Below are positions 37,839-46,930 of a stretch of 64,000 nucleotides of DNA, piece by piece (position 1 is the stretch's first letter; each line of letters opens with the position of its first letter). Below the pieces are notes generated by a model, which was given only the letters and a program-made list of their open reading frames with translations, had not been told where the DNA came from and ran no database searches. The stretch is taken from positions 1 to 64,000 of the forward strand of contig JBDIVL010000023.1 of NCBI GenBank assembly GCA_039794405.1, read 5' to 3'. The position numbers were made by a program, and so were the translations under genes. The DNA is from JBDIVL01 sp039794405 (GTDB taxonomy: Bacteria > Planctomycetota > Brocadiia > Brocadiales > Brocadiaceae).

Positions 37839-38666
37839 CTATTTTAGTTCAGCCAATGCACGCTCCGCCTCTTCTTTTGAAGGTGCCTTTCCATGCCAAT
37901 CAACCTGGTTTTCCATGAATGAGACCCCCTTCCCCTTGATGGTCTTTGCCACGATGACAGTTGGTTGATTCTTTACCTTTTCAGCCTCATCATAAGCAGA
38001 CAAGATAGATTTATAGTCATGTCCGTTAATTTCAATTACATGCCAGCCAAAACCACGCCATTTATCGGAAATGGGATAAGATGACATGACTTCATGAATA
38101 AACCCATCGATTTGAAGTCCGTTTTGATCAATAATTGCGCAGAGATTATCCGTTTTATAGTGACTTGCCGCCATTGCGGCTTCCCATACCTGACCCTCTT
38201 CAATCTCCCCGTCACCCAGCATTACGTATGTCCGGTAGTCCTTTTTATCTAATCGTGCAGCCAGAGCAATTCCTAAACCAACTGAAAGACCCTGTCCCAG
38301 AGATCCCCCGGATATTTCAACTCCTGGCGTCGTTTTCATACAGGGATGTCCCTGAAGAACGCTCCCAAACTGCCTCAGCGTGTCGAGCTTATCGACACTA
38401 AAATAACCAAGTTCCGCAAGTGTAGCATAAAGCGCCGGACAACCATGGCCCTTGGATAATATAAATCTGTCCCTATCCGGCCAAGCGGGCAGTTTTGGAT
38501 TATGTCTTAATTTGTTATAAAAAAGTGCAACCAGCAGGTCTACCGTTGATAGTGAACTGCCAGGGTGACCGGAACCTGCTTTGGTTATCATCCTTATAAC
38601 ATGTCTCCGGATTGTCTTTGCATGTTCTTCTAAAGATTTAAAATCTAAGAGTTGTAAATTTTTCAT
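37839..38666 (-). CDS. Transketolase, N-terminal section
   Basis: 275 residues with the thiamine diphosphate-binding domain: TKAGSGHPGSSLS, LSKGHGCPALYA, GSLGQGLSVGLGIA and the GDGEIEEGQVWEAAMAASHY signature, Asn in IDQNGLQIDG. Works with the C-terminal section encoded downstream. The space between them (37591-37838) shows no gene and no obvious terminator, so both halves are probably on one transcript. Confidence 0.94.
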   Translation of the reverse strand: MKNLQLLDFKSLEEHAKTIRRHVIRMITKAGSGHPGSSLSTVDLLVALFYNKLRHNPKLPAWPDRDRFILSKGHGCPALYATLAELGYFSVDKLDTLRQFGSVLQGHPCMKTTPGVEISGGSLGQGLSVGLGIALAARLDKKDYRTYVMLGDGEIEEGQVWEAAMAASHYKTDNLCAIIDQNGLQIDGFIHEVMSSYPISDKWRGFGWHVIEINGHDYKSILSAYDEAEKVKNQPTVIVAKTIKGKGVSFMENQVDWHGKAPSKEEAERALAELK

Positions 38667-38891
38667 AATAGCATGAGCACCAAGAGAACAAACACTTTAT
38701 GTTTTCGTTACATCAATTTATACTAACTAAAAGTCAGAACATTTCATTGCAAGCTATTTTGTATGCGGGGAAAGGTGAATAAAGGCAGGAGATCGGAGAA
38801 CAGGCGTATATGGATATTTATTCCGTATCTGAAGCGACAAAATTTTGAATTATCCAATTTAAAATTATACACTTCACTTTTCAAAATTAAG

Positions 38892-38967
38892 TGGTGGGCA
38901 GAGACGGGATCGAACCGTCGACACCAGGATTTTCAGTCCTGTGCTCTACCAACTGAGCTATCTGCCC
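38892..38967 (-). tRNA. tRNA-Phe (GAA)
   Basis: Read on the minus strand, 76 nt including an encoded ACCA end. Acceptor stem GGGCAGA/TCTGCCC, D arm GCTC...GAGC, anticodon stem CAGGA/TCCTG with loop CTGAAAA (GAA anticodon), and T arm with TTCGATC. All stems pair fully. The ORF predicted across it on the plus strand is not real. Confidence 0.97.
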
Positions 38968-39105
38968 TTCTCCGTTTTTGGCCGGTTAGATGTAAATAAT
39001 ACTTGTTTTATATTATAGGCGTGAGGTATAGATAAGTCAAGATTTTTTATCATTGATTTCTACCGTGTGATAATTTGCTTCACATAGATATGCGTTAAGA
39101 CCGCA

Positions 39106-39266
39106 TTCAAAAACAAGAAAATGTCATTCCGAATAAAGCGAAGCAGAATTATGTTAGAATTTAGAAGCTGTATCTCCGGGTTCTAACATCCAATCTCTAA
39201 TTTCCAATCTACGGAAGGATTCCTCGCTCCCTCGTAGCAAGAAACACGCTGAGTTTTTTCGGATAG
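39106..39266. repeat. MITE-like element, family C, copy 1
   Basis: Left part AATGTCATTCCGAATAAAGCG with AAGCAGAAT, right part GGATTCCTCGCTCC and GTTTTTTCGGATA. The same order of blocks occurs at 56135-56255. It fills most of the gap between tRNA-Phe and rtcA; nothing else was seen in that gap. Confidence 0.6.
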
Positions 39267-39285
39267 GTCAGGGAATTAGCCGTTT

Positions 39286-40329
39286 TTATTCCCTATATTC
39301 TATATTTATGAACCCCTCATCACCGAGGCTACCTGATACTTCTATAGCTACCGGCAGAAACCGCTTTACAACCTCTATATTCGTCAACAGATGTTGTGTA
39401 ACCCTAGGTGTAACAAATTGTGATGATCCCTTCGCAAGGGCGAGGGGAATAATGAGCTGATCAGCAAGGTATTCATCGATAACACCCCTGGTTTTCAGAA
39501 AAGAAAAGAATTCGTTACAGGCTTCATCGGCAACAGTTTCCGCACGTTTTCCAAGGGCACCTAAGCTAAAGTAACAGCACTGGCTGTGTTCAAATTTCCC
39601 TATAAGCAGCAGCATTGTACCCTTTCCGGAAGAGGCTCTTTCCTCCACGAGTATCTCATGTGGTATACCGAATTCAGAAAGCCTTTTCCTTGCCTGTAAT
39701 TGTTGCCGTTGTGCAATATGTATATCCAAATTACTTACCATGGATATTCCGTTTACCTGAATAAGTTTTCCTCTATTCTCAATCCGTAACGGGCGTTGTG
39801 GGGTTGCCAGATTTATCATGACTGAGACCACACCGTTACCACGCGGGTAAAACCCGGCCATAGGGGATTGTATTTCTGCATGAAAACCAATCTGTTTAAG
39901 ATAGCACAGCCACTGCTGTATGAGGTAGTCGATACACGGACTATATATAACATGTGTACCACCAGTAATGGTAACGGATGAAGGTTTGTTTGCCAAACCG
40001 AGTGGATAAAATATGGTCTGTAGAACGAGAGAAATAGAACCTGCCGTGCCAATATTGATATGATACGCCCCCGATTGTGTATCTCCAGGACAAAATTTAA
40101 GATATGTAGATCTGAGTTGATTCCCAATAACCTCTGCATTGCAAATTTGAGCAGTGGCGTTGACTGCCTGCAAATGCTGATAACTAAGCCCCGGTGTTTT
40201 TCTGTTTGCCCGGATGTTATATATTTCAAAGGGGGTTTTTGTAATCGTCGATAACGAAAGGGAGGTGCGAAGAATCTGTCCTCCCCCTTCGCCGAAAGAA
40301 CCGTCAATTTTCACAAGATCTTCTTGCAT
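39286..40329 (-). CDS. rtcA: RNA 3'-terminal phosphate cyclase
   Basis: About 347 residues (ATG at 40329; a TTG two codons upstream is possible). Converts RNA 3'-phosphate to a 2',3'-cyclic phosphate using ATP. Motifs: IDGSFGEGGGQILRTSLSLS, RANRKTPGLSYQHLQAV, GTAGSISLVLQT, GGTHVIYSPCIDYL and the catalytic His in TQHLLTNIEVV. No rtcB or rtcR is adjacent. A 38-bp palindrome 63 nt upstream of the start may be a control site. Confidence 0.94.
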   Translation of the reverse strand: MQEDLVKIDGSFGEGGGQILRTSLSLSTITKTPFEIYNIRANRKTPGLSYQHLQAVNATAQICNAEVIGNQLRSTYLKFCPGDTQSGAYHINIGTAGSISLVLQTIFYPLGLANKPSSVTITGGTHVIYSPCIDYLIQQWLCYLKQIGFHAEIQSPMAGFYPRGNGVVSVMINLATPQRPLRIENRGKLIQVNGISMVSNLDIHIAQRQQLQARKRLSEFGIPHEILVEERASSGKGTMLLLIGKFEHSQCCYFSLGALGKRAETVADEACNEFFSFLKTRGVIDEYLADQLIIPLALAKGSSQFVTPRVTQHLLTNIEVVKRFLPVAIEVSGSLGDEGFINIEYRE

Positions 40330-40391
40330 ATGCAAAAACCCTACAAGCGGTTTATCTGTGCAAATAAGTCAAGTTTTTAATACACGGTACA

Positions 40392-40429
40392 GAGATGCGC
40401 GATACATGATATCATGTGTCGTGCATCTC
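40392..40429. promoter_or_regulatory. 38-bp palindrome upstream of rtcA
   Basis: GAGATGC...GCATCTC arms around a central ACATGATATCATGT. Only two positions per arm deviate, and both would still pair as G-U in RNA. It could be a repressor/activator operator for rtcA or a dispersed palindrome. No sigma-54 promoter was found beside it. Confidence 0.5.
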
Positions 40430-40593
40430 ATTTTTCATTGATCTGGAACTCTGCCTCGTTAGCACTTTAAAGGGCGCAAAGAAGGCAGAGAAAGAAATTT
40501 TTGAGAATCTGGAAATTAGAAGACGGAAATCTAACCTTTAACTTCCAATACCTATGCGACTCAGCATCCTTTATGGTAAATTGAACTGGCGCT

Positions 40594-40638
40594 AAAAAAT
40601 AAAGGGAGTAGAACGTTTTTACCCGTTCTACCCCCTTT
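40594..40638 (-). terminator. Rho-independent terminator after the cytochrome c gene
   Basis: On the minus strand, AAAGGGGGTAGAACG pairs with CGTTCTACTCCCTTT, followed by ATTTTTT. It is 59 nt after the stop codon of the cytochrome gene at 40697. The 360-bp gap also contains the palindrome near rtcA and no ORF. Confidence 0.88.
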
Positions 40639-40696
40639 CGAACTTTATGTTTATCGTCAGGATATTATAAGTTAGAACTTATACACAAATTTTAAT

Positions 40697-41041
40697 TTAT
40701 TTACCAAATCCCCTTACAATCCCAACTAACCCGTCAAGATCTGCAAGGTCAACTCCAAGGTCCGAGAGTTTTACATAATTTGGATTCTTAGTGCCGTTCG
40801 TCATTGATTCCTTCATCTGTGCATCGGTCCTGGACTTTTGATATTCCGAATTTGAAAAATCTGGTACACCAAATTGTTTTCCTGCTTCACTACCTTTTCC
40901 ATCCGCACCATGACACAGTTCACAGGTGTCCTTATAAGTCTTCTGGATATCTCCTGCATTCACAACAGAACTGGAAAAATTAAGATACAGACCAAATATC
41001 GTTGCCACAGGAATTGCGCAGTAACTAAAAATCTTTTTCAA
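40697..41041 (-). CDS. Monoheme class I cytochrome c
   Basis: 114 residues, TTG start with AGGAGG 8 nt upstream. Signal peptide of about 29 residues (IPVATIFGLYLNFSSSVVNAG), then a class I domain of about 85 residues with heme site CELCH (Cys40, Cys43, His44). Met76 or Met80 in QMKESMTNG probably supplies the second axial ligand. It is a small electron carrier outside the cytoplasmic membrane, in anammox bacteria perhaps in the anammoxosome lumen. Single gene with its own terminator. Its redox partner cannot be deduced. Confidence 0.92.
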   Translation of the reverse strand: MKKIFSYCAIPVATIFGLYLNFSSSVVNAGDIQKTYKDTCELCHGADGKGSEAGKQFGVPDFSNSEYQKSRTDAQMKESMTNGTKNPNYVKLSDLGVDLADLDGLVGIVRGFGK

Positions 41042-41158
41042 CGGGATTTCCTCCTAAAAATAAAAAAATACCATACATTTTTACATAAAGTGTCACGAAA
41101 ATGTTTTAGAATAAGTCCTATGGTACTCCCCTGGAATACTCATCACCCCCAATCAAAA

Positions 41159-41659
41159 TCACTTTATTTTCAATTCTATAAATTTTATGATGTTATTCAA
41201 GTCTATTCTATGAAAAACAGGTATTGGAGAATTTGTTTTCATAATACTTGTAATCTTTAGATGATGTTTGTAATCCCCGCCAGACGATTGTATCCGATGA
41301 TTATTTTTATAAATTTCAATATAAGGATATCGCCACTTTTTATAACCCTCAACAAGTACAATATCAACACCGCAATAGTCTTGTTTGACAATATCCCTTA
41401 TTGACGGAGGTTTTCGGCCAACCCTCTTTATGACTGCTATCTTTTTCGATGAAGATATTGAGACTACATCGGCCCCTGCCTTGTAATATTCGTATGTATC
41501 TTTTCCCTCATAATCGATTTCAAAAAAAGGAACATTGTACTTAATCGTACCGACCTCATATCCTTTTCTCTTCAAACGAGGGATAAGAAGCTTTATCAGT
41601 GTGGTTTTGCCTGCGTTTTGTTTACCAATGATCAAAACAACGGGGATATCTTTTGGCAA
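41159..41659 (-). CDS. mobB: Molybdopterin-guanine dinucleotide biosynthesis protein B
   Basis: 166 residues. P-loop GKQNAGKTTL at the start, then the MobB pattern TIKYNVPFFEIDYEGKDTYEYYKAGAD (a His is usual where Asn stands in KYN), and DIVLVEGYKKW. Binds GTP and assists formation of the guanine dinucleotide form of the molybdenum cofactor. The start is a TTG directly after an in-frame stop, without a Shine-Dalgarno; the P-loop leaves no room for a later start. Confidence 0.88.
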   Translation of the reverse strand: MPKDIPVVLIIGKQNAGKTTLIKLLIPRLKRKGYEVGTIKYNVPFFEIDYEGKDTYEYYKAGADVVSISSSKKIAVIKRVGRKPPSIRDIVKQDYCGVDIVLVEGYKKWRYPYIEIYKNNHRIQSSGGDYKHHLKITSIMKTNSPIPVFHRIDLNNIIKFIELKIK

Positions 41660-42121
41660 TGGTCGTTAGCTATTCTTTTGGGAATTTAATTTACCGATAC
41701 CTGCTGATTACAAGATTTGATACTATACTATCACACATTTCGAATCTTCAGACATTTATGATACGACCCAGGATGAATTTGAACATTGTCCGTATCACAA
41801 TTTTGTTTTCACTTAAAATTTCAATATGGGTAAAATCGTAACATCTCTTAAAAATGGTGTCAAGCACTTTCCGGATTAGATAAATTTGTAAAATGTGTAT
41901 GTAAAAACAGATGGATTTATTATATAATATTTTGTTTGTTATTGATCTGTTTTCTTAAATCTCTATATCGGGAACAAATCCCCTGGTATTTTTTGTTAAC
42001 TGAATCTGACCAAGGGTGCATAAATAATCTTATTTCGGAGACAGAGAATAAACGAAAATCGTTTCGTGAAAATATTGTATCTTAAATTCTGAATAATCAA
42101 TAATCCACGGTGGAGGAGTAA
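41660..42121. other. Divergent intergenic region upstream of the moxR-bat operon
   Basis: About 460 bp between mobB (minus) and moxR (plus). AT-rich; TATAAT occurs near 41923 but no matching -35 box is obvious. The operon promoter should be here. No repeat or ORF of note. Confidence 0.45.
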
Positions 42122-43111
42122 ATGGAGTCAGACGTTAGGCAGATTACAGAGAGGGTTAAACAAGAGAGTGATTTTGTTAATACCCTAATGTATGAAGTTG
42201 GCAAGGTAATTGTAGGTCAAAAATACTTAGTTGAAAGACTGTTAATAGGTATCCTCTCAAATGGACATGTATTATTAGAAGGGGTACCGGGACTGGCAAA
42301 AACGATGTCGGTCATGACCCTGGCAAAGGCAATGCAAGCCGGCTTTCAAAGGATTCAATTCACACCGGATTTACTCCCTGCCGATTTAATCGGAACCCTC
42401 ATTTATAATCCCAAAAGCGGTGATTTTACCGTACGGAGGGGCCCTATCTTTACTAATATCGTTCTGGCGGATGAGATTAACCGAGCTCCCGCAAAAGTAC
42501 AAAGCGCACTCCTGGAAGCAATGCAGGAGAGGCAGGTCACAATCGGAGATCAAACATTTACCTTGAACGATCCATTTCTTGTATTAGCCACCCAAAATCC
42601 GATTGAACATGAGGGTACTTATCCATTGCCTGAGGCACAGGTAGACCGTTTTATGTTCAAATTACATATCACCTACCCTGACAAGAAGGAAGAACGGGAA
42701 ATTATGGAGCGCATGGCATTAACAAAAAAGGATTTTCAAGTAAATCCAGTAATCACTCCCGAAGATATCCTGCGATTACGCGCCCTGGTCGATGAAATTT
42801 ATATCGATGAAAAAATCAAGGATTATATCGTTGATATTATATTTGCATCAAGGGACCCAAAAGCATATAACCTTGAACTGGAAGAATTCATAGAGTATGG
42901 AGCGTCTCCACGTGCAACAATCTACCTTACCCTTGCTGCTAAAGCACATGCGTTTATCAGAGGAAGGGGATTTGTAACTCCCCAGGACGTAAAATCTATT
43001 GGTATGGACGTACTCCGGCACAGGATAATCGTAACATACGAAGCTGAGGCAGAGGAAATAAGCCCAGAAGATATTGTACAAAAGATATTTAACAATGTAG
43101 AAGTACCATAA
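42122..43111 (+). CDS. moxR: MoxR-family AAA+ ATPase
   Basis: 329 residues, start after GGAGGAG. Walker A GVPGLAKT (54-61), Walker B VLADEINRAP (114-123), sensor ATQNPIEHEGTYPLPEAQVDRF. MoxR ATPases act as chaperones with vWA-domain proteins, here surely the BatA/BatB proteins encoded downstream. First gene of a nine-gene plus-strand cluster reaching 51996. Confidence 0.95.
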   Translation: MESDVRQITERVKQESDFVNTLMYEVGKVIVGQKYLVERLLIGILSNGHVLLEGVPGLAKTMSVMTLAKAMQAGFQRIQFTPDLLPADLIGTLIYNPKSGDFTVRRGPIFTNIVLADEINRAPAKVQSALLEAMQERQVTIGDQTFTLNDPFLVLATQNPIEHEGTYPLPEAQVDRFMFKLHITYPDKKEEREIMERMALTKKDFQVNPVITPEDILRLRALVDEIYIDEKIKDYIVDIIFASRDPKAYNLELEEFIEYGASPRATIYLTLAAKAHAFIRGRGFVTPQDVKSIGMDVLRHRIIVTYEAEAEEISPEDIVQKIFNNVEVP

Positions 43112-43158
43112 ATAAGCAGTTCAAACTGCATAGTCGGCTGAACCGTTTCTATCCATTT

Positions 43159-44034
43159 ATGATCTCAAAAGATATATTAAAAAAAATCCAGCATATACAA
43201 ATCCATACACGTCGCCTTGTTAATGAAGCCTTTGTGGGTGAGTACCATAGTGTTTTTAAAGGAAGGGGGATGGAGTTTGATGAGGTACGGGAATACCAGC
43301 CAGGGGATGAAATCCGAACGATTGACTGGAATGTAACAGCACGTATGGGCCGTCCCTTTATTAAGCGCTTTGTAGAAGAACGGGAATTAACCGTGATGCT
43401 CCTTGTGGATGTAAGCGCTTCAGAGAATTTTGGGTCGATAAAACACCTGAAAAATGAAGTGGCAACAGAAATCTGCTCGATGATCACCCTCTCTGCGATA
43501 AGGAATAATGATAAGGTTGGCCTAATCATGTTTACCGATAAAATTGAAAAATTCATTCCTCCGAAAAAAGGGACAAAACACGTAGTAAGGGTAATCAGAG
43601 AACTTATGTGTTCAAACCCTACAGGAAAAGGAACAAATATATCTATCGCTTTAGAATACTTAAACAAGATATGCCCCCGCAGATCCATCTCTTTTATTGT
43701 CTCAGATTTTATAACTCATGATTATGAACATGCACTCCGTATCGCAAATAAAAAACATGACACGATCGCAGTTACTCTTGTTGATCCCAGGGAACAAGAA
43801 TTACCAAATGTAGGTTTTATCGAGTTAAAAGATGCGGAATCAGGTCAGATTCTCTTGATCGATACCGCAAATCCGGTGGCAAGAAAAGAATTCAATAGCC
43901 TCTATAACCAGCAAAGACAAGAACGGTCGAGGTTGTTTCGGTCGATGGGTGTTGATGAAATTACCATCAATACAAATAAGCATTATGTAGAACCCATTAT
44001 CCGTTTTTTTCGAATGCGTGAGAAGAGATACTAG
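43159..44034 (+). CDS. DUF58 protein (vWA-like)
   Basis: 291 residues. DUF58 motif FDEVREYQPGDEIRTIDWNVTARMG (43-67 region) and a vWA-like fold with LLVDVSASENFG as a MIDAS-type site. Family members are always encoded next to moxR and probably bind it. No Shine-Dalgarno. 47 nt after moxR. Confidence 0.92.
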   Translation: MISKDILKKIQHIQIHTRRLVNEAFVGEYHSVFKGRGMEFDEVREYQPGDEIRTIDWNVTARMGRPFIKRFVEERELTVMLLVDVSASENFGSIKHLKNEVATEICSMITLSAIRNNDKVGLIMFTDKIEKFIPPKKGTKHVVRVIRELMCSNPTGKGTNISIALEYLNKICPRRSISFIVSDFITHDYEHALRIANKKHDTIAVTLVDPREQELPNVGFIELKDAESGQILLIDTANPVARKEFNSLYNQQRQERSRLFRSMGVDEITINTNKHYVEPIIRFFRMREKRY

Positions 44035-44134
44035 TTTTTCATCAAGGTACTCTGAAGATATTTTTTTCAAAAAACTCTATTGTTACAACCAGACTTATTT
44101 TTGTTAATTTTTTCGGTCTTATTTCATTTGAATT

Positions 44135-45166
44135 ATGGCTATAAAAAAGCACTTCATATCCCCAGGTACCCTATTGATTTCCGTATTTATTATATATACA
44201 CTGATACCTTTGGGAAGTATCACATTTGCCCGGGAATCAAACAATAGAGAAGGCACAGCAGCGATAGAAGTAACCACGCACATCGATAAAAATGAAGTAA
44301 CAATCGGTGATAAAATAACATTGAATATCCGTGTAAAACACAAAGATGGCATCACCATAGAGTTTCCTGAACCAAATCAGAAATTCGGTATCTTTACGAT
44401 AAAAGGAACAGGGATCGTTGGAGTATCCAAATCAGAAAATGACGGGTATTCTACTACTGAACGAAACTATGTGCTGAACTCATACGAGATTGGACACCAA
44501 ATAATTCCACCGTTAAAAATAAAATACCGGGACAACCAAACCCAAGGTGAAGTTGCTACCGGTGAAATAGCAATTGATATTAAGGGAATTTTAAAAGAAG
44601 GAGAAACGGCGACAGATATAAAAGATATTTCGCCTCCTGTCGATATACCTACAAATTTCAGGCGATTAATCCTGTGGATTTGTGTAGGACTTGCAGCACT
44701 CCTGTTATCCTGTGCTATTTACTGGTTCATTGCGAAACGGAAAAAGATTCAAAAAAGGCAAGAGCAGGTAATCATAAAACGGGCACCGTACGAGGTTGCT
44801 TACGAATTACTGGAAAAATTAGCGAAAGAAGATCTCATTGCAAGAGGTTTCGTTAAGGAATATTACTATCGCATAACAGATATTATACGACACTATATTG
44901 AAGATCAGTTCGGTCTATCAGCACCAGAGCGTACAACAGAGGAGTTTCTTATAGAAATGGCACATACAAGTACATTAAACAACAACCACAAACTTTTGAT
45001 ACGGGAATTCCTTGAGTATTGTGATATGGTAAAATATGCGAAGTATGGACCGTCACATATCGAGGTAAAAGAAACCTCCGATATAGCAAGACGGTTCGTT
45101 GATGAGACGAAAAGGCATTCGGAAGAAAAGGAGGTGATCGCTGGTAAAAACAATGGATTACCGTAA
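44135..45166 (+). CDS. BatD-like membrane protein, short form
   Basis: 343 residues: N-terminal signal or anchor (LLISVFIIYTLIPLGSITFA), an Ig-like beta domain outside the membrane (VTTHIDKNEVTIGDKITLNIRV), one membrane helix near residues 180-205, and a cytoplasmic tail (PYEVAYELLEKLAKEDL, YYRITDIIRHYIEDQFGL) as in the ends of BatD/DUF4381-type proteins. The order fits an envelope complex with the vWA proteins. The exact family is inferred from layout. Confidence 0.7.
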   Translation: MAIKKHFISPGTLLISVFIIYTLIPLGSITFARESNNREGTAAIEVTTHIDKNEVTIGDKITLNIRVKHKDGITIEFPEPNQKFGIFTIKGTGIVGVSKSENDGYSTTERNYVLNSYEIGHQIIPPLKIKYRDNQTQGEVATGEIAIDIKGILKEGETATDIKDISPPVDIPTNFRRLILWICVGLAALLLSCAIYWFIAKRKKIQKRQEQVIIKRAPYEVAYELLEKLAKEDLIARGFVKEYYYRITDIIRHYIEDQFGLSAPERTTEEFLIEMAHTSTLNNNHKLLIREFLEYCDMVKYAKYGPSHIEVKETSDIARRFVDETKRHSEEKEVIAGKNNGLP

Positions 45167-45222
45167 AAAGGAGCGATTTTGTAACAATATCTCTTATAAA
45201 CCTTTTCAAAAAGGGTAAAAAA

Positions 45223-45753
45223 ATGGTAAAAGCACCGGAAAAATTCTTGGATGAATATTTAAGTCATGAGAAAGGTTTAGAAAGAAAGGGAAAGACGGGT
45301 ACAAAATTACCAAAAGCAAAGATACGGGAGGCTTCCGACGAAGAGCGTGCGAGACTGAAACAGAATTTACAAATATTATGGGATATTTGTCATACTCCGG
45401 AAATTAAAGAAATCCTTTCCAAAAAACACAAAATCCACTTTTTGGATATAGAGAACGCTCAGGTAAATGTAAATTTAAGTTACGTAGACAAAGGTATTTC
45501 TATGGAATATGAGTTAGACATGGGTACCAAAAAAGAACTTGCAGGCGCCCGAATATATAAACAGGGGGAAACCCTTCTGAACCGATATTTTACTTCTGAA
45601 AAAGGAGTGGAAGAGATTCTCAAGACAAGCAATGCTATACTCCAGGCGATAGTAGACGTTCTGATAGAAAAGGAACTTTCCGAAACAGATGTCTGGAACA
45701 CTATTGCAAAAGGAGAACGAATTCATTTATCAACCCTATCATATTTTGTTTAA
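45223..45753 (+). CDS. Unrecognised protein inside the bat operon
   Basis: 176 residues, no signal peptide or membrane segment, about 30% charged residues. A helical N-terminal part (DEERARLKQNLQILWDICHTPEI) and a beta-rich middle (NAQVNVNLSYVDKGISMEYELDMG). I do not recognise it. It lies 56 nt after the short BatD-like gene and 18 nt before batA, so it is most likely co-expressed and linked to their function. Confidence 0.75.
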   Translation: MVKAPEKFLDEYLSHEKGLERKGKTGTKLPKAKIREASDEERARLKQNLQILWDICHTPEIKEILSKKHKIHFLDIENAQVNVNLSYVDKGISMEYELDMGTKKELAGARIYKQGETLLNRYFTSEKGVEEILKTSNAILQAIVDVLIEKELSETDVWNTIAKGERIHLSTLSYFV

Positions 45754-45771
45754 GAATAATTATTTATTTCT

Positions 45772-46770
45772 ATGGTTTTTCATGATCCACTAATACTGTT
45801 ATTAATTGTTGTTATTCTACCACCCCTTCTGTATTTCTATTTCCGCCGCAGGGGAGCGAACCAGGTACTCTTTCCCTCTTTAGAAACCATAAAAAAACTG
45901 AAACCTTCGTTCTTTCAGCGTTATCGATATATAGTAATTATCCTCCGGTCTATAGTTATCGTACTGCTGGTGGCTGCCCTTGCCCGACCCCAATATGGAA
46001 ACGAGCAAACAAAAGTAACAACAGAAGGAATAGATATCGTTCTTGCTGTAGATGTTTCCGGAAGTATGCTGGCAGAAGACTTTGAGATAGGCGGTAACAG
46101 GTACAACCGGCTTTATATTACGAAACAGGTGGTAAAAGATTTTATTGAGAAACGCACCAATGACCGCATTGGCCTGGTTGTTTTCGCCGGGCGGGCCTAC
46201 ACCCAGTGCCCGATGACACTCGATTATGAAATGCTGCTGCAACTTTTAGAAAAGGTAGGCATTGGAATGATCGAAGACGGCACGGCGATAGGTTCCGCCA
46301 TTGGATCATCTGTAGACAGGTTAAAAAATACAAAGGCGAAGAGTAAAGTAATTATCCTGCTGACAGATGGAAGAAATAATGCAGGAGAAATAGACCCCTT
46401 TACAGCCGCAGAAATAGCAAAAACTTTTGATATTAAAATTTATGCCATAGGTGCCGGCACGAAAGGCCTTGCACCATTCCCGGCGTTTGACTTATTTGGG
46501 AATAAAGTAATGAGACAGGTAAAGATTGATATCGATGATGATGCGCTTCAGGAAATTGCAAAAATTACTGACGGACAATATTACCGGGCAACCGATACAA
46601 AGTCACTGAGAGAAATTTATAACCAAATAGACAAACTCGAGAAAACCGAATCTGAAGTAATTCAATATACAGAATACAGCGAATTATTTCATTACTTTTT
46701 ACTGCCAGCTTTTGGTTTGTTGCTTTGTGAGCTAGGTTTAACCAAAACTCGATTAAGAAAAATACCTTAA
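45772..46770 (+). CDS. batA: BatA-type vWA membrane protein
   Basis: 332 residues. Membrane segments at about 7-25 and 55-70, then a von Willebrand A domain with a full MIDAS site (AVDVSGSMLAEDF, Asp94/Ser96/Ser98), a conserved Thr in MIEDGTAIGSAIG and LLTDGRNNAGEID; a last membrane helix near the C-terminus. Family of Bacteroides aerotolerance proteins. Likely binds a metal-dependent partner and is worked on by MoxR. No clear Shine-Dalgarno. Confidence 0.9.
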   Translation: MVFHDPLILLLIVVILPPLLYFYFRRRGANQVLFPSLETIKKLKPSFFQRYRYIVIILRSIVIVLLVAALARPQYGNEQTKVTTEGIDIVLAVDVSGSMLAEDFEIGGNRYNRLYITKQVVKDFIEKRTNDRIGLVVFAGRAYTQCPMTLDYEMLLQLLEKVGIGMIEDGTAIGSAIGSSVDRLKNTKAKSKVIILLTDGRNNAGEIDPFTAAEIAKTFDIKIYAIGAGTKGLAPFPAFDLFGNKVMRQVKIDIDDDALQEIAKITDGQYYRATDTKSLREIYNQIDKLEKTESEVIQYTEYSELFHYFLLPAFGLLLCELGLTKTRLRKIP

Positions 46771-46839
46771 TGAAATCGTAGCAGTTTTTGAGTGGTACGG
46801 ACAAACTTTGTTTATCCGTATCCTCAGTCGTGTAGTCAT

Positions 46840-46916
46840 GTAGGGTGGGCATTGCCCACCGGAAAATAAGCAACGTGGTGGGTGAGCAATACTTTGATGG
46901 GTAATGCCCACCCTAC
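46840..46916. repeat. MITE/REP-like inverted repeat inside the bat operon
   Basis: GTAGGGTGGGCATTGCCCACC at the left and the inverted near copy at the right (19 of 21 positions) enclose about 35 bp. It lies in the 160-bp spacer between batA and batB and adds a spurious upstream start for batB. A CGGACAAAC-type palindrome precedes it. Confidence 0.75.
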
Positions 46917-46930
46917 GGGTTAACTTGAAA

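Noticed and set aside
38763..38999. 78-codon plus-strand ORF
   Set aside because: It runs across a complete tRNA-Phe gene on the other strand.
39816..40307. 163-codon minus-strand ORF in another frame
   Set aside because: Lies inside rtcA, whose conserved motifs define the true frame.
40330..40420. Sigma-54 promoter for rtcA, as in rtcBA operons with RtcR
   Set aside because: No TGGCAC-N5-TTGCA match found upstream of the start.
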